From assembly GCF_022867865.1 (NCBI RefSeq), contig NZ_JALIEC010000004.1, positions 62,001 to 126,000 on the forward strand: a stretch of DNA of 64,000 nt, in the 5' to 3' direction. Numbering within the stretch: position 1 is the stretch's first letter; the number at the start of each line of letters is the position of its first letter. Both the position numbers and the translations under genes were made by a program. This DNA is from Phaeobacter sp. J2-8. GTDB taxonomy: Bacteria > Pseudomonadota > Alphaproteobacteria > Rhodobacterales > Rhodobacteraceae. Shown piece after piece: positions 45,769 to 54,232 of this stretch. The notes under the pieces were generated by a model. The model was not told the DNA's origin. It made no database searches and saw only the letters and a program-made list of their open reading frames with translations.

Positions 45769-46746
45769 CTATTTCTTCAGCATGCCCAGACTGTCGAGCA
45801 GCGGCGCATAGAAGGTCAGCCCGCGTTCGATATCGGCCAGCACCTCTTTGGTGCCATAGACCGGCACCAGCGTGCTCAGCCCCGCGAATTCCCGCTGAAA
45901 ATCGGGGTTCTCGAACACCTGTTTGCCTGCGGCGGTCATCTTTTCGATGATCGCGGGATCGGTCCCGGCCTTGGCCGTCCAGCCGGATTTCAGCCAATTG
46001 CCCGCCGTCATACCGGGGTGCAGCTCCTCCAGCGTTTTGACACCGGGAAGGTGGGTGTCGAAATAATCCTTGCGCTCATCCAGAATGACCAGCGGCCGCA
46101 GCTCATCGGGGAACATCGCCACATGGGTGGTCTGCCCGATGGCGGCATCCGCCTGACCGCCGATCAGACCGGTCAGGGACGCCGGGATCGTCTTCATTGC
46201 GAGCATCTTGAAATTCACATCGAACTGGTTCGACAGGTTCACAGCCGACAGATGCGGCGGCGCGCCGATGTTGTTGATCCCCATCACAAGATCGGTTTCC
46301 TGCGCTGCGGCAATGAATTCATCCAGCGTGGTCCAGGGGCTGTCAGAGCGCACATAAAGCACGGTCGACCCTTGGGTGTTCATCCAGGCCGGGGCAAAAT
46401 CCGTCAGCGGATCATAGGGCGCCCGCCGCACCAGCGGGGCAATCACGGTCGAGGGCGGCGCAAACCGCATCCAGGTATATCCGTCTGTGTCGCCCTTCAG
46501 AAACGACATCACGCCGGGCACATGGCCGCCGCCCGGCACATTGACGACCTTGATCGGCACGCCCAGGATCGGCTCCAGGTATTTCGCCTCAAGCCGTGTT
46601 TGCAAATCGGCGTTGCCGCCGGCGCCAAATGTGACCACCACGGTCAGCGGTTTGCTGGGCCAATCCCCCTGCGCCAGCGCGGCGGTGGCCATGCCGAACA
46701 TCAGCGCAACCGTCAGCGCCAGTCGTGTCATCAGATTTTTCATCAT
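45769..46746 (-). CDS. TTT transporter receptor (TctC/Bug family), second system
   Basis: 325 residues with a signal peptide (KNLMTRLALTVALMFGMATAALAQG). The mature part opens WPSKPLTVVVTFGAGGNADLQTRLEAKYLEPILG, typical of Bug receptors, with PGGGHVPGVMSFLKGDTDGYTWM and DPAIIEKMTAAGKQVFENPDFQREFAGL further on. Start at ATG 46746 after GGGAGGATCTC. A periplasmic receptor for a carboxylate or small polar acid; it differs enough from the 34702 receptor to suggest another ligand. Confidence 0.9.
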   Translation of the reverse strand: MMKNLMTRLALTVALMFGMATAALAQGDWPSKPLTVVVTFGAGGNADLQTRLEAKYLEPILGVPIKVVNVPGGGHVPGVMSFLKGDTDGYTWMRFAPPSTVIAPLVRRAPYDPLTDFAPAWMNTQGSTVLYVRSDSPWTTLDEFIAAAQETDLVMGINNIGAPPHLSAVNLSNQFDVNFKMLAMKTIPASLTGLIGGQADAAIGQTTHVAMFPDELRPLVILDERKDYFDTHLPGVKTLEELHPGMTAGNWLKSGWTAKAGTDPAIIEKMTAAGKQVFENPDFQREFAGLSTLVPVYGTKEVLADIERGLTFYAPLLDSLGMLKK

Positions 46747-46864
46747 GAGATCCTCCCTTGTGTGCCGGCCCTGCGCCAAGTCTCCGATGGCGCGCCGACG
46801 TCTCTCCCGGGGGAAGCGTACCAGCCCTTAATTCATATGAAAAATTGGAGTTTTTGGTTCCCCA

Positions 46865-46948
46865 ATGCACAAAACGCATAGCTTTCGGGGAATCCATTGC
46901 CCAACCGGCGAATTCCACCAAATTCATTCCAAATGCGTATAGCTTTGG
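46865..46948. promoter_or_regulatory. Divergent promoter region with two LysR-type dyads
   Basis: The 276-base gap 46747-47022 between the second TTT operon and the propeller genes contains ATGC-N7-GCAT (46865-46879, a T-N11-A LysR box) and CCAAA-N10-TTTGG (46929-46948). Both overlap an imperfect direct repeat, AACGCATAGCTTTCGGG (46874-46890) and ATGCGTATAGCTTTGGG (46933-46949). The LysR encoded at 49115 is the natural candidate to bind here. Confidence 0.45.
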
Positions 46949-47022
46949 GCGAAATTACAATTTTCTGTCTGCAAACGAAGGCGTTACTGTCTGCCCTGCT
47001 TGGCATTTGAAAGGGGGCGCAT

Positions 47023-47970
47023 ATGGGTCAGATCATGATGATCGTCGAAAAAGGCGGCAATTGCATCAGCTGGTATGACATCGAAACCGGTACGCGGCTG
47101 CACCGTCTCGGCCTGCCGGAAATGCCGCATGAATTCGTCGCCGACGCCGACAATCGCTATGCATATGTCGGCCACTACGGCGTCCCGAATTCAAAGACAC
47201 CGGGCGACCATGGGCGGTCCGTGTTCGTTGTCGACATTGCGCTTGGCGCCATCGTGCATACCTTTGCCCTTGGCGAACATGCCCGCCCGCATGGGATTCA
47301 ACTGGACGAGGCCGGGCGGCTTTATGTGCTGTCCGAACAGACCGACACATTGCTTGTGTGGGAAAACCCGCGCGACTTCGGCCCGTATGACCATGCGAAA
47401 CCTGTCGGCGGCGAACGTGCGCATCTGTTTGCCCTGCGCAAAAACGGGCGACAGGCGTTTTCGGTCAATCTGGTCTCTGGTGACGTCACTGCCTTTGACC
47501 CCTATGACGACGCCCCGCCTGTGTCGATCCGCACCGGTGTCAAACCCGAAGGCCGCTGGCTGCGCGACGATGAAACGCGGCTGTATATCACCAACCGGGG
47601 CAGCGATACGATTTCGGTGATCGACACCGAAAGCCTTGAGGTCGTGAACACCTTTGCCACCCCGAAAGACCCGATGCGCATCATGCATGACAGCAAGCGC
47701 AACCGCCTGATCACAATCAACAATCAGGGCCAGTCCGTTTCGTGGTTTGACGCGGCGACGGGGGCGGAACTCCACCGCCATGATGTCGGGGAACGTCCGA
47801 TCACGATGCAGGCGGATGCAGACCTCAACTACCTCTATGTGCCGCATCGCATGGATCAGGTGATCCGCCTTTCGCTCGACACCTTCGAACAGGACAGGGC
47901 CTTTACCACCGAACTTTTGCCCGATGTCATGCATATCCTGCCACGGGATTTTGCCCGGCGCTGGGGCTGA
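47023..47970 (+). CDS. YncE-like beta-propeller protein
   Basis: 315 residues of repeating beta-propeller blades: WYDIETGTRLHRLGLPEMPHEFVADADNRYAYVGHYG, DNVSVIDTESLEVVNTFATPKDPMRI-type repeats (here SDTISVIDTESLEVVNTFATP), and VSWFDAATGAELHRHDVGERP. Resembles YVTN/YncE proteins. No signal peptide, so probably cytosolic. Strong AAGGGGG site. Followed 24 bases later by a lactonase-family propeller. Function unknown; lactone hydrolysis or substrate binding are possible. Confidence 0.8.
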   Translation: MGQIMMIVEKGGNCISWYDIETGTRLHRLGLPEMPHEFVADADNRYAYVGHYGVPNSKTPGDHGRSVFVVDIALGAIVHTFALGEHARPHGIQLDEAGRLYVLSEQTDTLLVWENPRDFGPYDHAKPVGGERAHLFALRKNGRQAFSVNLVSGDVTAFDPYDDAPPVSIRTGVKPEGRWLRDDETRLYITNRGSDTISVIDTESLEVVNTFATPKDPMRIMHDSKRNRLITINNQGQSVSWFDAATGAELHRHDVGERPITMQADADLNYLYVPHRMDQVIRLSLDTFEQDRAFTTELLPDVMHILPRDFARRWG

Positions 47971-47994
47971 AACCATCACACCGACGAGGATCAG

Positions 47995-49029
47995 ATGACC
48001 GAAAAATCGCCTTTCGCCGCCTATGTTGCCTGCCTGAAGGGCAGCGCAATCGAGGTTTTTATCGGGGACGCCAACGCAGGCACGCTGGACCATGTGCAAA
48101 CCGTCGACCTTCGGGGCAAGGGTCTGCCGCTGGCGCGGTCGCCGGATGGAAAATACCTCTATGCGTCAACCTTCGAAGAAGGGGACAGCGGCGAACAGAA
48201 CTGGATCGAAACCTTTGCGATTCACCCGGAAACGCGCCGTCTGAACCGGATTGCCACCACCCCGGTGGCGGCGCGTATGGCCCATATTGCAACCGACCGG
48301 ACCGGCCGGTTCCTGTTCGGCGCATCCTTTCCGTCCAGCATGATCGCGGTCTATCCGATCGGGGATCGCGGTGTTGTTCAGGATTATCCCACCGACACCA
48401 TGAAAACGCCGTTCCGGGCGCATCAGATGCTGGCCGATTATTCCAATCGCTTTGTCACCGTGCCCTGCATGTTGTCGCATACCGTGCTGAACCTGACATT
48501 TGATGATCGCAGCGGCACGCTGTCGGAAAATTCGCCGCCGGCCACCTATCGCCCCAACGGCGCAGGTCCGCGGCATGTCGCCTATCACCCGAACCGGCGC
48601 TACGCCTATCTCATGAACGAAATGAACGGCGAGGTGACCGCCTATCGGATCGACGCCAAAACCGGCGGGCTGGTTAAGATCATGTCGGCCAGCTATGTGT
48701 CCGACGATCTGGACGAGGCCCCCTGGGGCGCACAAATCCATGTTTCGCCGGATGGCAAACGGCTCTTTGCCGCCGACCGGCGCGGCAGCACGCTGGCGGT
48801 GTTCGACATTGACACGCTGGGGGGGCAGATTTCCGGGCGTCGGCTTGTTCAAACCGGCAAGAACCCGCGTTGTCACGACATCACCCCGAACGGGCATTTT
48901 CTTGTCCTTGCGGCATTGGGTGACAAACAGGTCGAACTCTATGACATTCGCGATGCCAACAAAGACCCCGAAAAAGTTCTGACCCTGCCGACCAGGGACG
49001 CCCCGGCCTGGGTCGAGATCGTGGCCTGA
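47995..49029 (+). CDS. Seven-bladed propeller lactonase (Pgl family)
   Basis: 344 residues of the lactonase/6-phosphogluconolactonase (YbhE) family. Conserved GAGPRHVAYHPNRRYAYLMNEMNGEVTAY near 195, HVSPDGKRLFAADRRGSTLAVFDID near 245, and a final GKNPRCHDITPNGHFLVLAALGDKQVELY. Members hydrolyse sugar lactones such as 6-phosphogluconolactone or muconolactone-like compounds. No signal peptide. Divergent from the TTT importer and next to a LysR gene, so it probably opens a lactone related to the imported acid. Confidence 0.83.
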   Translation: MTEKSPFAAYVACLKGSAIEVFIGDANAGTLDHVQTVDLRGKGLPLARSPDGKYLYASTFEEGDSGEQNWIETFAIHPETRRLNRIATTPVAARMAHIATDRTGRFLFGASFPSSMIAVYPIGDRGVVQDYPTDTMKTPFRAHQMLADYSNRFVTVPCMLSHTVLNLTFDDRSGTLSENSPPATYRPNGAGPRHVAYHPNRRYAYLMNEMNGEVTAYRIDAKTGGLVKIMSASYVSDDLDEAPWGAQIHVSPDGKRLFAADRRGSTLAVFDIDTLGGQISGRRLVQTGKNPRCHDITPNGHFLVLAALGDKQVELYDIRDANKDPEKVLTLPTRDAPAWVEIVA

Positions 49030-49114
49030 CCGGTAAACTCTTGCGGACAGGGGCGGAACATCTGGTGTAACCTGCCAATGATCCGCCATCCACATCCAGG
49101 ACGAGAGACGTTTT

Positions 49115-50044
49115 GTGAAGAATATCAACGTTCAGCAGCTGCGCGCCTTTCATGCCCTGATGAAGATCGGGCATATGACGCGGGCGGCTGAATTCCTTCA
49201 CGTCGCCCAGCCCACGATCAGCCGCCAGCTGCAACTGCTTGAGGAATCGCTGGGCTTTCGCACCTTTGATCGCAAAAGCGGCGGGCGGCTCACGCCGACC
49301 AAGGAAGGGCAGCTTCTGTTCGAACAGCTCGAAAGAACGCTGACCACGCTGGACGCCCTGCCAGAGATTTCGCGCGGCATACGACATTACGAAAGCCGCC
49401 GTTTGCGGGTCGCCGCGACGACGCCGGCCCTCAACTCGGACATACTGATCAACGCGGTTGCCGCCCTGCGCGAGGCCAATCCCCATTCGACCCTGCATCT
49501 GGAACGGGTGCGGCGGGAAAACATCGAAATGGTGGTCGCAAATGCCGAGGCCGAGATCGGATTTTGCGCGATGCCCATCGCCAATTCGGCGCTGGATGTC
49601 GTGCCTTTGGTCTCTACCCGCGCGGTGGCGGTGGTCGCGCCGTTTCACCGCCTGGCTGACAGGCCCTTTCTGTCGATTGATGATGTCCCCAGCGAGGAAT
49701 TGATCCTCGCAACCACCGCCACAATCGGCGGCCGCCTGCAACGCCGCGACCACGTGGACGATGCCCCGCCCCCGCCGGTGCGGGTGCATCTGGTTTTGAC
49801 CGGGCTCAGGCTGGCCGCTGCCGGGCTGGGGGTGTTGGTCTGTGATCCGCTGACCGCCACGGCCTTTCGCGCGCAAAACATCCGCATCCTGCCCTGGCGG
49901 CCGGACATTCGGATTGATTTCTGCTGCATTGTCTCAAAGGAACGTCGCGGCGGCGTTGTCCTGGATAAGCTGGTGCAACATCTGCGCCGCTCCGCCGGGG
50001 ACTGGCAAACCGCCTTTGAGGCCGAATTTGGCGCGCCTACCTGA
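49115..50044 (+). CDS. LysR-family transcriptional regulator
   Basis: 309 residues, GTG start at 49115 after GACGAGAGACG. Helix-turn-helix QLRAFHALMKIGHMTRAAEFLHVAQPTISRQLQLLEESLGFRTF, then a LysR substrate domain of moderate conservation. Follows the two propeller genes on the same strand by 85 bases and probably controls them and the divergent TTT operon. Its 3' end overlaps the convergent TauE/SafE gene by 8 bases. Confidence 0.9.
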   Translation: MKNINVQQLRAFHALMKIGHMTRAAEFLHVAQPTISRQLQLLEESLGFRTFDRKSGGRLTPTKEGQLLFEQLERTLTTLDALPEISRGIRHYESRRLRVAATTPALNSDILINAVAALREANPHSTLHLERVRRENIEMVVANAEAEIGFCAMPIANSALDVVPLVSTRAVAVVAPFHRLADRPFLSIDDVPSEELILATTATIGGRLQRRDHVDDAPPPPVRVHLVLTGLRLAAAGLGVLVCDPLTATAFRAQNIRILPWRPDIRIDFCCIVSKERRGGVVLDKLVQHLRRSAGDWQTAFEAEFGAPT

Positions 50045-50804
50045 TCGCGACCCAGAAAAAATTGACCGCGCCCAACAGCAACAATATCTCAAGCCAGCGC
50101 ACATGCTGATCATCCGAGATCCGGCGCAAAACCGCCCGCCCCATCCAGTTGCCCGGCAGCGAAAGCAGGCCGATCATCGCCCCCAGCAGGGCCAAATCGG
50201 TCGATAGCTGCCCGGCCCCGGTGTAGGCCGTGATGCGAAAAACATGCAGCACAATGGCCGAGGCCGACATGGTAATCACCAGCGTTTCGCGCCGCAGGCC
50301 ATAGTTCAGCAGAAACGGGATGACCAACAGACCGGGCCCGATGGACGCCCCGGTCAACCCGCCCCAGATGGCCCCGACAATTGCCAGATCCCGGCGGCCA
50401 ACGTGAAATTTCAACCGGTCCGCGACCCGCCGCACAACCAGCGACACAAGCATGACACAGCCCAGCAGCGCCGCCACGAAACTGCCCGACAGATTGCCAT
50501 AGAAACTGCCAACGATCAAAACCGCCGGCACCGCAGGCGCGATCAAGGTGATCAACGTCCGCCAGTCGATCAAGCGCGGGTTCATCAAGCTGCGCGTCGC
50601 GCCGGTGATCAGCATCGTGACGCTGAGCACCGGCATCACCGCCTTGACCCCGAGGATCGGAACAAGAACCGCCGCCATCAAAAACCCGCCCGCAATGCCC
50701 GACGCCCCATGCACAACCGACGTAAGAACAGCCCCGAGCGCAATAACAACGAGATCAAACTGGCTGAGATCCAGGGTCTCGATCATGGTGGCAAACATCT
50801 GCAC
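50037..50804 (-). CDS. TauE/SafE-family membrane permease
   Basis: 255 residues with about eight hydrophobic segments and the TauE/SafE duplicated pattern (LTSVVHGASGIAGGFLMAAVLVPILGVKAVMPVLSVTMLI; GLTGASIGPGLLVIPFLLNYGLRRETLVITMSASAIVLHV). Family members export sulfite, sulfoacetate or other small anions. Six bases downstream of a b561-like cytochrome gene, so co-transcribed with it. In this organosulfur-rich window anion export is plausible; the substrate is unknown. Confidence 0.87.
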   Translation of the reverse strand: MQMFATMIETLDLSQFDLVVIALGAVLTSVVHGASGIAGGFLMAAVLVPILGVKAVMPVLSVTMLITGATRSLMNPRLIDWRTLITLIAPAVPAVLIVGSFYGNLSGSFVAALLGCVMLVSLVVRRVADRLKFHVGRRDLAIVGAIWGGLTGASIGPGLLVIPFLLNYGLRRETLVITMSASAIVLHVFRITAYTGAGQLSTDLALLGAMIGLLSLPGNWMGRAVLRRISDDQHVRWLEILLLLGAVNFFWVAIR

Positions 50805-50810
50805 AGGCCT

Positions 50811-51587
50811 TCAATGTGGTTTCGTGGGGCGGCCGCGCGCGGCGGCGCGGCGTTTCTTGATGCTGACGGTCTGGTCCTGCGCCACGATGGGACCGCGCCG
50901 GATACCCCAACCGATAGGGGGGCGCTGGTTGCCCGGAAACGACGCATCCGTCCCCCAGATCGCCTGATAGGTGTCGATGGCCCGGCCCATGCGCTGCAAC
51001 ACGACAAACCCGATCGTGAGCCCGCCCCAAATCCCGATCTGCGCGAGCCACATCCAGACATAGGCATTGGCGATCCACATCCCGGTGGTGATGCTGCCAA
51101 CGGACACGACAATCGCCAGATATCCTGTTGATTTATGCACGCGCTCAAACAGGATCCGGGTGCGGGTCATCAGAAAATGGTCGCCCCCCGCCACGCCGGG
51201 GCCCTGCATGTGCGGCCCGCCGCCCGACCCTTTCAACAGCACAGCCAAAAGCTGAACACCGACAAGGGCGGCAAGGCTCCAGCCAAGCCATGCGTGCAGG
51301 CGGCCACCGGCGCTGTCGTGATCCGAAACAAGGATCAGCACCGCGCCAAGCACCATCAACACCAGACCCGCACTCGTCAGAACCCGGTGCCAGGTGAACC
51401 AGAACGGGTTCTGCACCTCGCGCGGCCAGTCCTGCCCCGGCAGAACCTTGAAAAACCGCGCGGTGATGATGCCCAGCGGCAAAAGCACGCCCCAGGCAAA
51501 AACCATGAACCGCCCATGCCAGGACAGGGCAAAGCCGACCTCGTGAATGCGCGACGGATCAATCGGGGAAAACAGAAATTCTAACAT
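50811..51587 (-). CDS. Cytochrome b561-type membrane protein
   Basis: 258 residues, five to six membrane helices. Histidines sit in successive helices as in b561 domains: SWHGRFMVFAWGVLLPLGIITARFFK, FWFTWHRVLTSAG, GRLHAWLGWSLAALVG and ERVHKSTGYLAIVVS, enough for two b-type haems. The C-terminal 50 residues are basic and cytosolic. Such proteins move electrons across the membrane or serve redox partners. Start at ATG 51587 by alignment of the first helix; the longer frame to 51659 lacks a ribosome-binding site. Confidence 0.8.
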   Translation of the reverse strand: MLEFLFSPIDPSRIHEVGFALSWHGRFMVFAWGVLLPLGIITARFFKVLPGQDWPREVQNPFWFTWHRVLTSAGLVLMVLGAVLILVSDHDSAGGRLHAWLGWSLAALVGVQLLAVLLKGSGGGPHMQGPGVAGGDHFLMTRTRILFERVHKSTGYLAIVVSVGSITTGMWIANAYVWMWLAQIGIWGGLTIGFVVLQRMGRAIDTYQAIWGTDASFPGNQRPPIGWGIRRGPIVAQDQTVSIKKRRAAARGRPTKPH

Positions 51588-51725
51588 GATTGCAGATTCT
51601 TCACCTGTACCTCTGTCCTTTGGGCGACACATTTCGGACGACACACTGGCGTCGGGCATGAATGGCCACGGCCCGTCACCGTGGGCATCGCCGCACAGCG
51701 CCCGACGCGTCGTTGCGCGGCTTGC

Positions 51726-51754
51726 TTGCCTTGGTGTACCAAAAACCGTATACA
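51726..51754. promoter_or_regulatory. Second copy of the 23-bp TTGGTGTACCAA/GTATAC element
   Basis: 51731-51753 is identical to 34600-34622. Here too a plus-strand -35-like TTGCCT (51726-51731), a 17-base spacer and TATACA (51749-51754) frame it, with the LysR start 118 bases downstream and the b561 gene divergent. Downstream in the same 284-base gap are interleaved dyads TCACA-N8-TGTGA (51816-51833) and GACAT-N6-ATGTC (51822-51837), candidate LysR sites. Confidence 0.65.
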
Positions 51755-51871
51755 GAATTCAAGTACGCACCCCGGATTGCCGACACCCGATACCAGATGA
51801 CAAATGACTGGCCGGTCACATGACATCCTGTGATGTCCTTCCGCTGGCCGGGATAGGAGCGGTTCACCATC

Positions 51872-52795
51872 ATGCGCCTCGTTCACATTGAAACATTGGT
51901 TGTCCTGGCCGAATGCAGCTCGATCCGGGCCGCAGCCGCGCGTTTGGGCAAGTCGCAACCGGTCATCACCGCGCGCCTGAGGGAAATGGAGGCCGACATC
52001 GGCTTTCCCCTGTTTGTGCGCACCACGCGCGGCATCACCCCGACGGAAACCGCAATGACGGTTCTGGCCCGCGCCAGATCGGTCGAGGCCGAGCGCGAAA
52101 GACTGGAACAGGAAATCGCGGGCCTGCGCGGCAAACAGACCGGCAACATCCGCGTCTGTGTCACGCCATTGGTCGCGATCAAGATCATGCCCCGCGCCAT
52201 CGCTCGGTTTCAGAAATCCTTCCCCGATGTCGGCGTGACGCTGTCGGCGGATATGGAAAGCCACGCCTTGCAGCTGTTGCGGGATCGTCATTGCGACATC
52301 ATCATCGGCCCCAATCCACAGGCCGCACAGGCCTCTGATCTGGTGTGCGAAGAATTGTTCAAAACCGACATCACGATCATCACCAAAAAGAATTCTCCCT
52401 ATGCCACCGCCACATCGCTCAGCGCGCTGGCCGATTGCGACTGGGTCTCGCTGTGGAATTCGTCGCTGGGTCCGGGCAAGCAGTTCCTGAACCATTTCAC
52501 CGAGGCCGGCCTGCCCCCTCCGCGCATACGCGCCTCGTCTGAATCGCAACTTGGCATTCTGGCTCTGGTCGAAGAGCTCGGGGCCGTGTCGACCTTTCCC
52601 GTGCGGCTGCTGGAAGAGGTCGGCCAAAACCGGGGCGTCGTGCGCGTCGCCATAAAGGAACCGATCAAACCCCTGTCCATTTCGATGGTGACCCGTGCCG
52701 GGCGGTCCCTGACCCCGGCCGGGGATGCATTGGCCGATTGCATCCGCCACCGGGTTGGCAATCTTCTCAACGAATGGAAAACCACCGGATCATAG
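51872..52795 (+). CDS. LysR-family transcriptional regulator
   Basis: 307 residues. Helix-turn-helix ETLVVLAECSSIRAAAARLGKSQPVITARLREMEADIGFPLF at 7-48, LysR substrate domain with IRVCVTPLVAIKIMPRAIARFQKSFPDV. Clearly related to the frameshifted LysR at 28422 (shared IKIMPRA/MRIMPRA and SRAGHPLTP/TRAGRSLTP segments), and both sit beside TRAP transporters. Its 3' end overlaps the convergent arylsulfotransferase gene by 6 bases. Likely targets are the arylsulfotransferase/EF-hand pair, the TRAP genes and the b561/TauE pair. Confidence 0.9.
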   Translation: MRLVHIETLVVLAECSSIRAAAARLGKSQPVITARLREMEADIGFPLFVRTTRGITPTETAMTVLARARSVEAERERLEQEIAGLRGKQTGNIRVCVTPLVAIKIMPRAIARFQKSFPDVGVTLSADMESHALQLLRDRHCDIIIGPNPQAAQASDLVCEELFKTDITIITKKNSPYATATSLSALADCDWVSLWNSSLGPGKQFLNHFTEAGLPPPRIRASSESQLGILALVEELGAVSTFPVRLLEEVGQNRGVVRVAIKEPIKPLSISMVTRAGRSLTPAGDALADCIRHRVGNLLNEWKTTGS

Positions 52796-54232
52796 GCCCA
52801 GCGCCCGTATCCCCGGATGATCCGGCGGGTATTTATAGATACGGTACATCCGCCCCGGCCCGCCGACATGGAAATCCAAAACGATCTCGTCATCGGCGGT
52901 GACCTCGACAATGCGCTTGTCACAGGCCTGCACCATAAGGGTGTTGCCGTTGCGCTGGCGTTGGGCGTTGCTCATGAACGGGGAATAGATGTCCTCGGCG
53001 CCGTCGGTGTTGAAGCTCCATTCAATAAACGGCCCCTCGCCCATCACGAACATCCCGTTCGCATCCCGTGGCAGGCTGATTTCAAGGATGTCGGAATAGG
53101 CGCCGGTTATCATGCCCATGCAGATCTGGCCGTAGTCTGCGCTGCCCTCTGCGCTGCGGCGCATTCCATTGTTGAACACCAGCACATCCCCCTGATGCGG
53201 CACGTCATCACGTAACCAATGCGCATCATGCTGCCAGAACAGCTCCTGATCCTCCGGGCCGCCCTGCCCCCAGGTCTGCGGGTTGCCCCACCGCCAGATC
53301 AGATCCCCGCCCCGGCCATACCGCCCGCCGGTCGATCCCGTGACCTCCTGCGCTGTGGTCGAATGATCAATCGCCCAGATCTCGCCAAAGATGGCCGAGG
53401 AAATCAGGATCACATCCTCCTTTTCATTGTAGGACACCGCATTGGTATGCAGCAATTGGCCCGAATTGAACTGAATCTCATCCAGTTGCGGCCAGTTGAT
53501 GTCGATCTTTTCGGGGTGGTCGGCAGGATTGCCAAATCCGGGGGCCGTCGCATCCTGGGTCTGCACGATGTGATCAACCATGCGCCAGCACCAGACCACA
53601 TCGGTGCCGCCGGTGGCGAGATCCGGTTTCAACTCATAGATCTTGTCCAGCACGATCCGGTCCCGCGCACCTTGCTGCGCCCAGCCCCGCGCGCGGGCCT
53701 GTTCCGCCGTCAGAATATCCCATGAAATGGCAAGGATATTGCCGTTTGGCATCATTTCGACATCATGGTGCAGCGCCTCCTTGCCGAATTCCAGATTTGA
53801 CCATTCCCAAAGCACCTGCCCATCCGGCGCAACAATCGACACCGTTCCATTCGCACCAATCGGAAATTGCCCATCCATGGTCAGCCAGTCATGTTTGCAG
53901 GTGGTGCGCAGCAGATTGCCGTCATCCAGCAGATAGGTCACCGTCGCCTCGGGCAGGCGCTGCGGGGTGGGCCAGACATGCGCAACCTTGCCGTGCTCGT
54001 CCATCAAAAGGGTCTTGTGCGATTTTTGCACATCGCCGCGATCGCTGACCTCCTGGATCAGCAAATACCCCGGCTGAACCGCCGCCTCGCCCTGTGGTGG
54101 CAGGGGCCCGGTCATCTCCGGGGTCCGCGAAAACATCTTGGTCTGATAGGCCAGCATCTGGGACGCCGTGCCCATCGGCATCCGGTTTTCCGCGCTCTGG
54201 CTCAGATCCGGCAGGTCGTCATCCGCCGTCAC
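52790..54232 (-). CDS. Arylsulfotransferase (ASST)-family protein
   Basis: 480 residues with the ASST beta-propeller pattern: PGYLLIQEVSDRGDVQKSHKTLLMDEHGKVAHVWPTP near 54, LHHDVEMMPNGNILAISWD near 155, LLHTNAVSYNEKEDVILISSAIFGEIWAIDHST near 260, and QHDAHWLRDD near 333. Known ASSTs move sulfate from an aryl sulfate to a phenol through a transient His adduct; the HDAHW and HTN histidines are candidates. Bacterial ASST is usually periplasmic, yet no signal peptide is visible. GTG start at 54232 overlaps the EF-hand gene's stop (GTGA). Many ASST-family proteins are uncharacterised, so the reaction is uncertain. Confidence 0.78.
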   Translation of the reverse strand: MTADDDLPDLSQSAENRMPMGTASQMLAYQTKMFSRTPEMTGPLPPQGEAAVQPGYLLIQEVSDRGDVQKSHKTLLMDEHGKVAHVWPTPQRLPEATVTYLLDDGNLLRTTCKHDWLTMDGQFPIGANGTVSIVAPDGQVLWEWSNLEFGKEALHHDVEMMPNGNILAISWDILTAEQARARGWAQQGARDRIVLDKIYELKPDLATGGTDVVWCWRMVDHIVQTQDATAPGFGNPADHPEKIDINWPQLDEIQFNSGQLLHTNAVSYNEKEDVILISSAIFGEIWAIDHSTTAQEVTGSTGGRYGRGGDLIWRWGNPQTWGQGGPEDQELFWQHDAHWLRDDVPHQGDVLVFNNGMRRSAEGSADYGQICMGMITGAYSDILEISLPRDANGMFVMGEGPFIEWSFNTDGAEDIYSPFMSNAQRQRNGNTLMVQACDKRIVEVTADDEIVLDFHVGGPGRMYRIYKYPPDHPGIRALGL

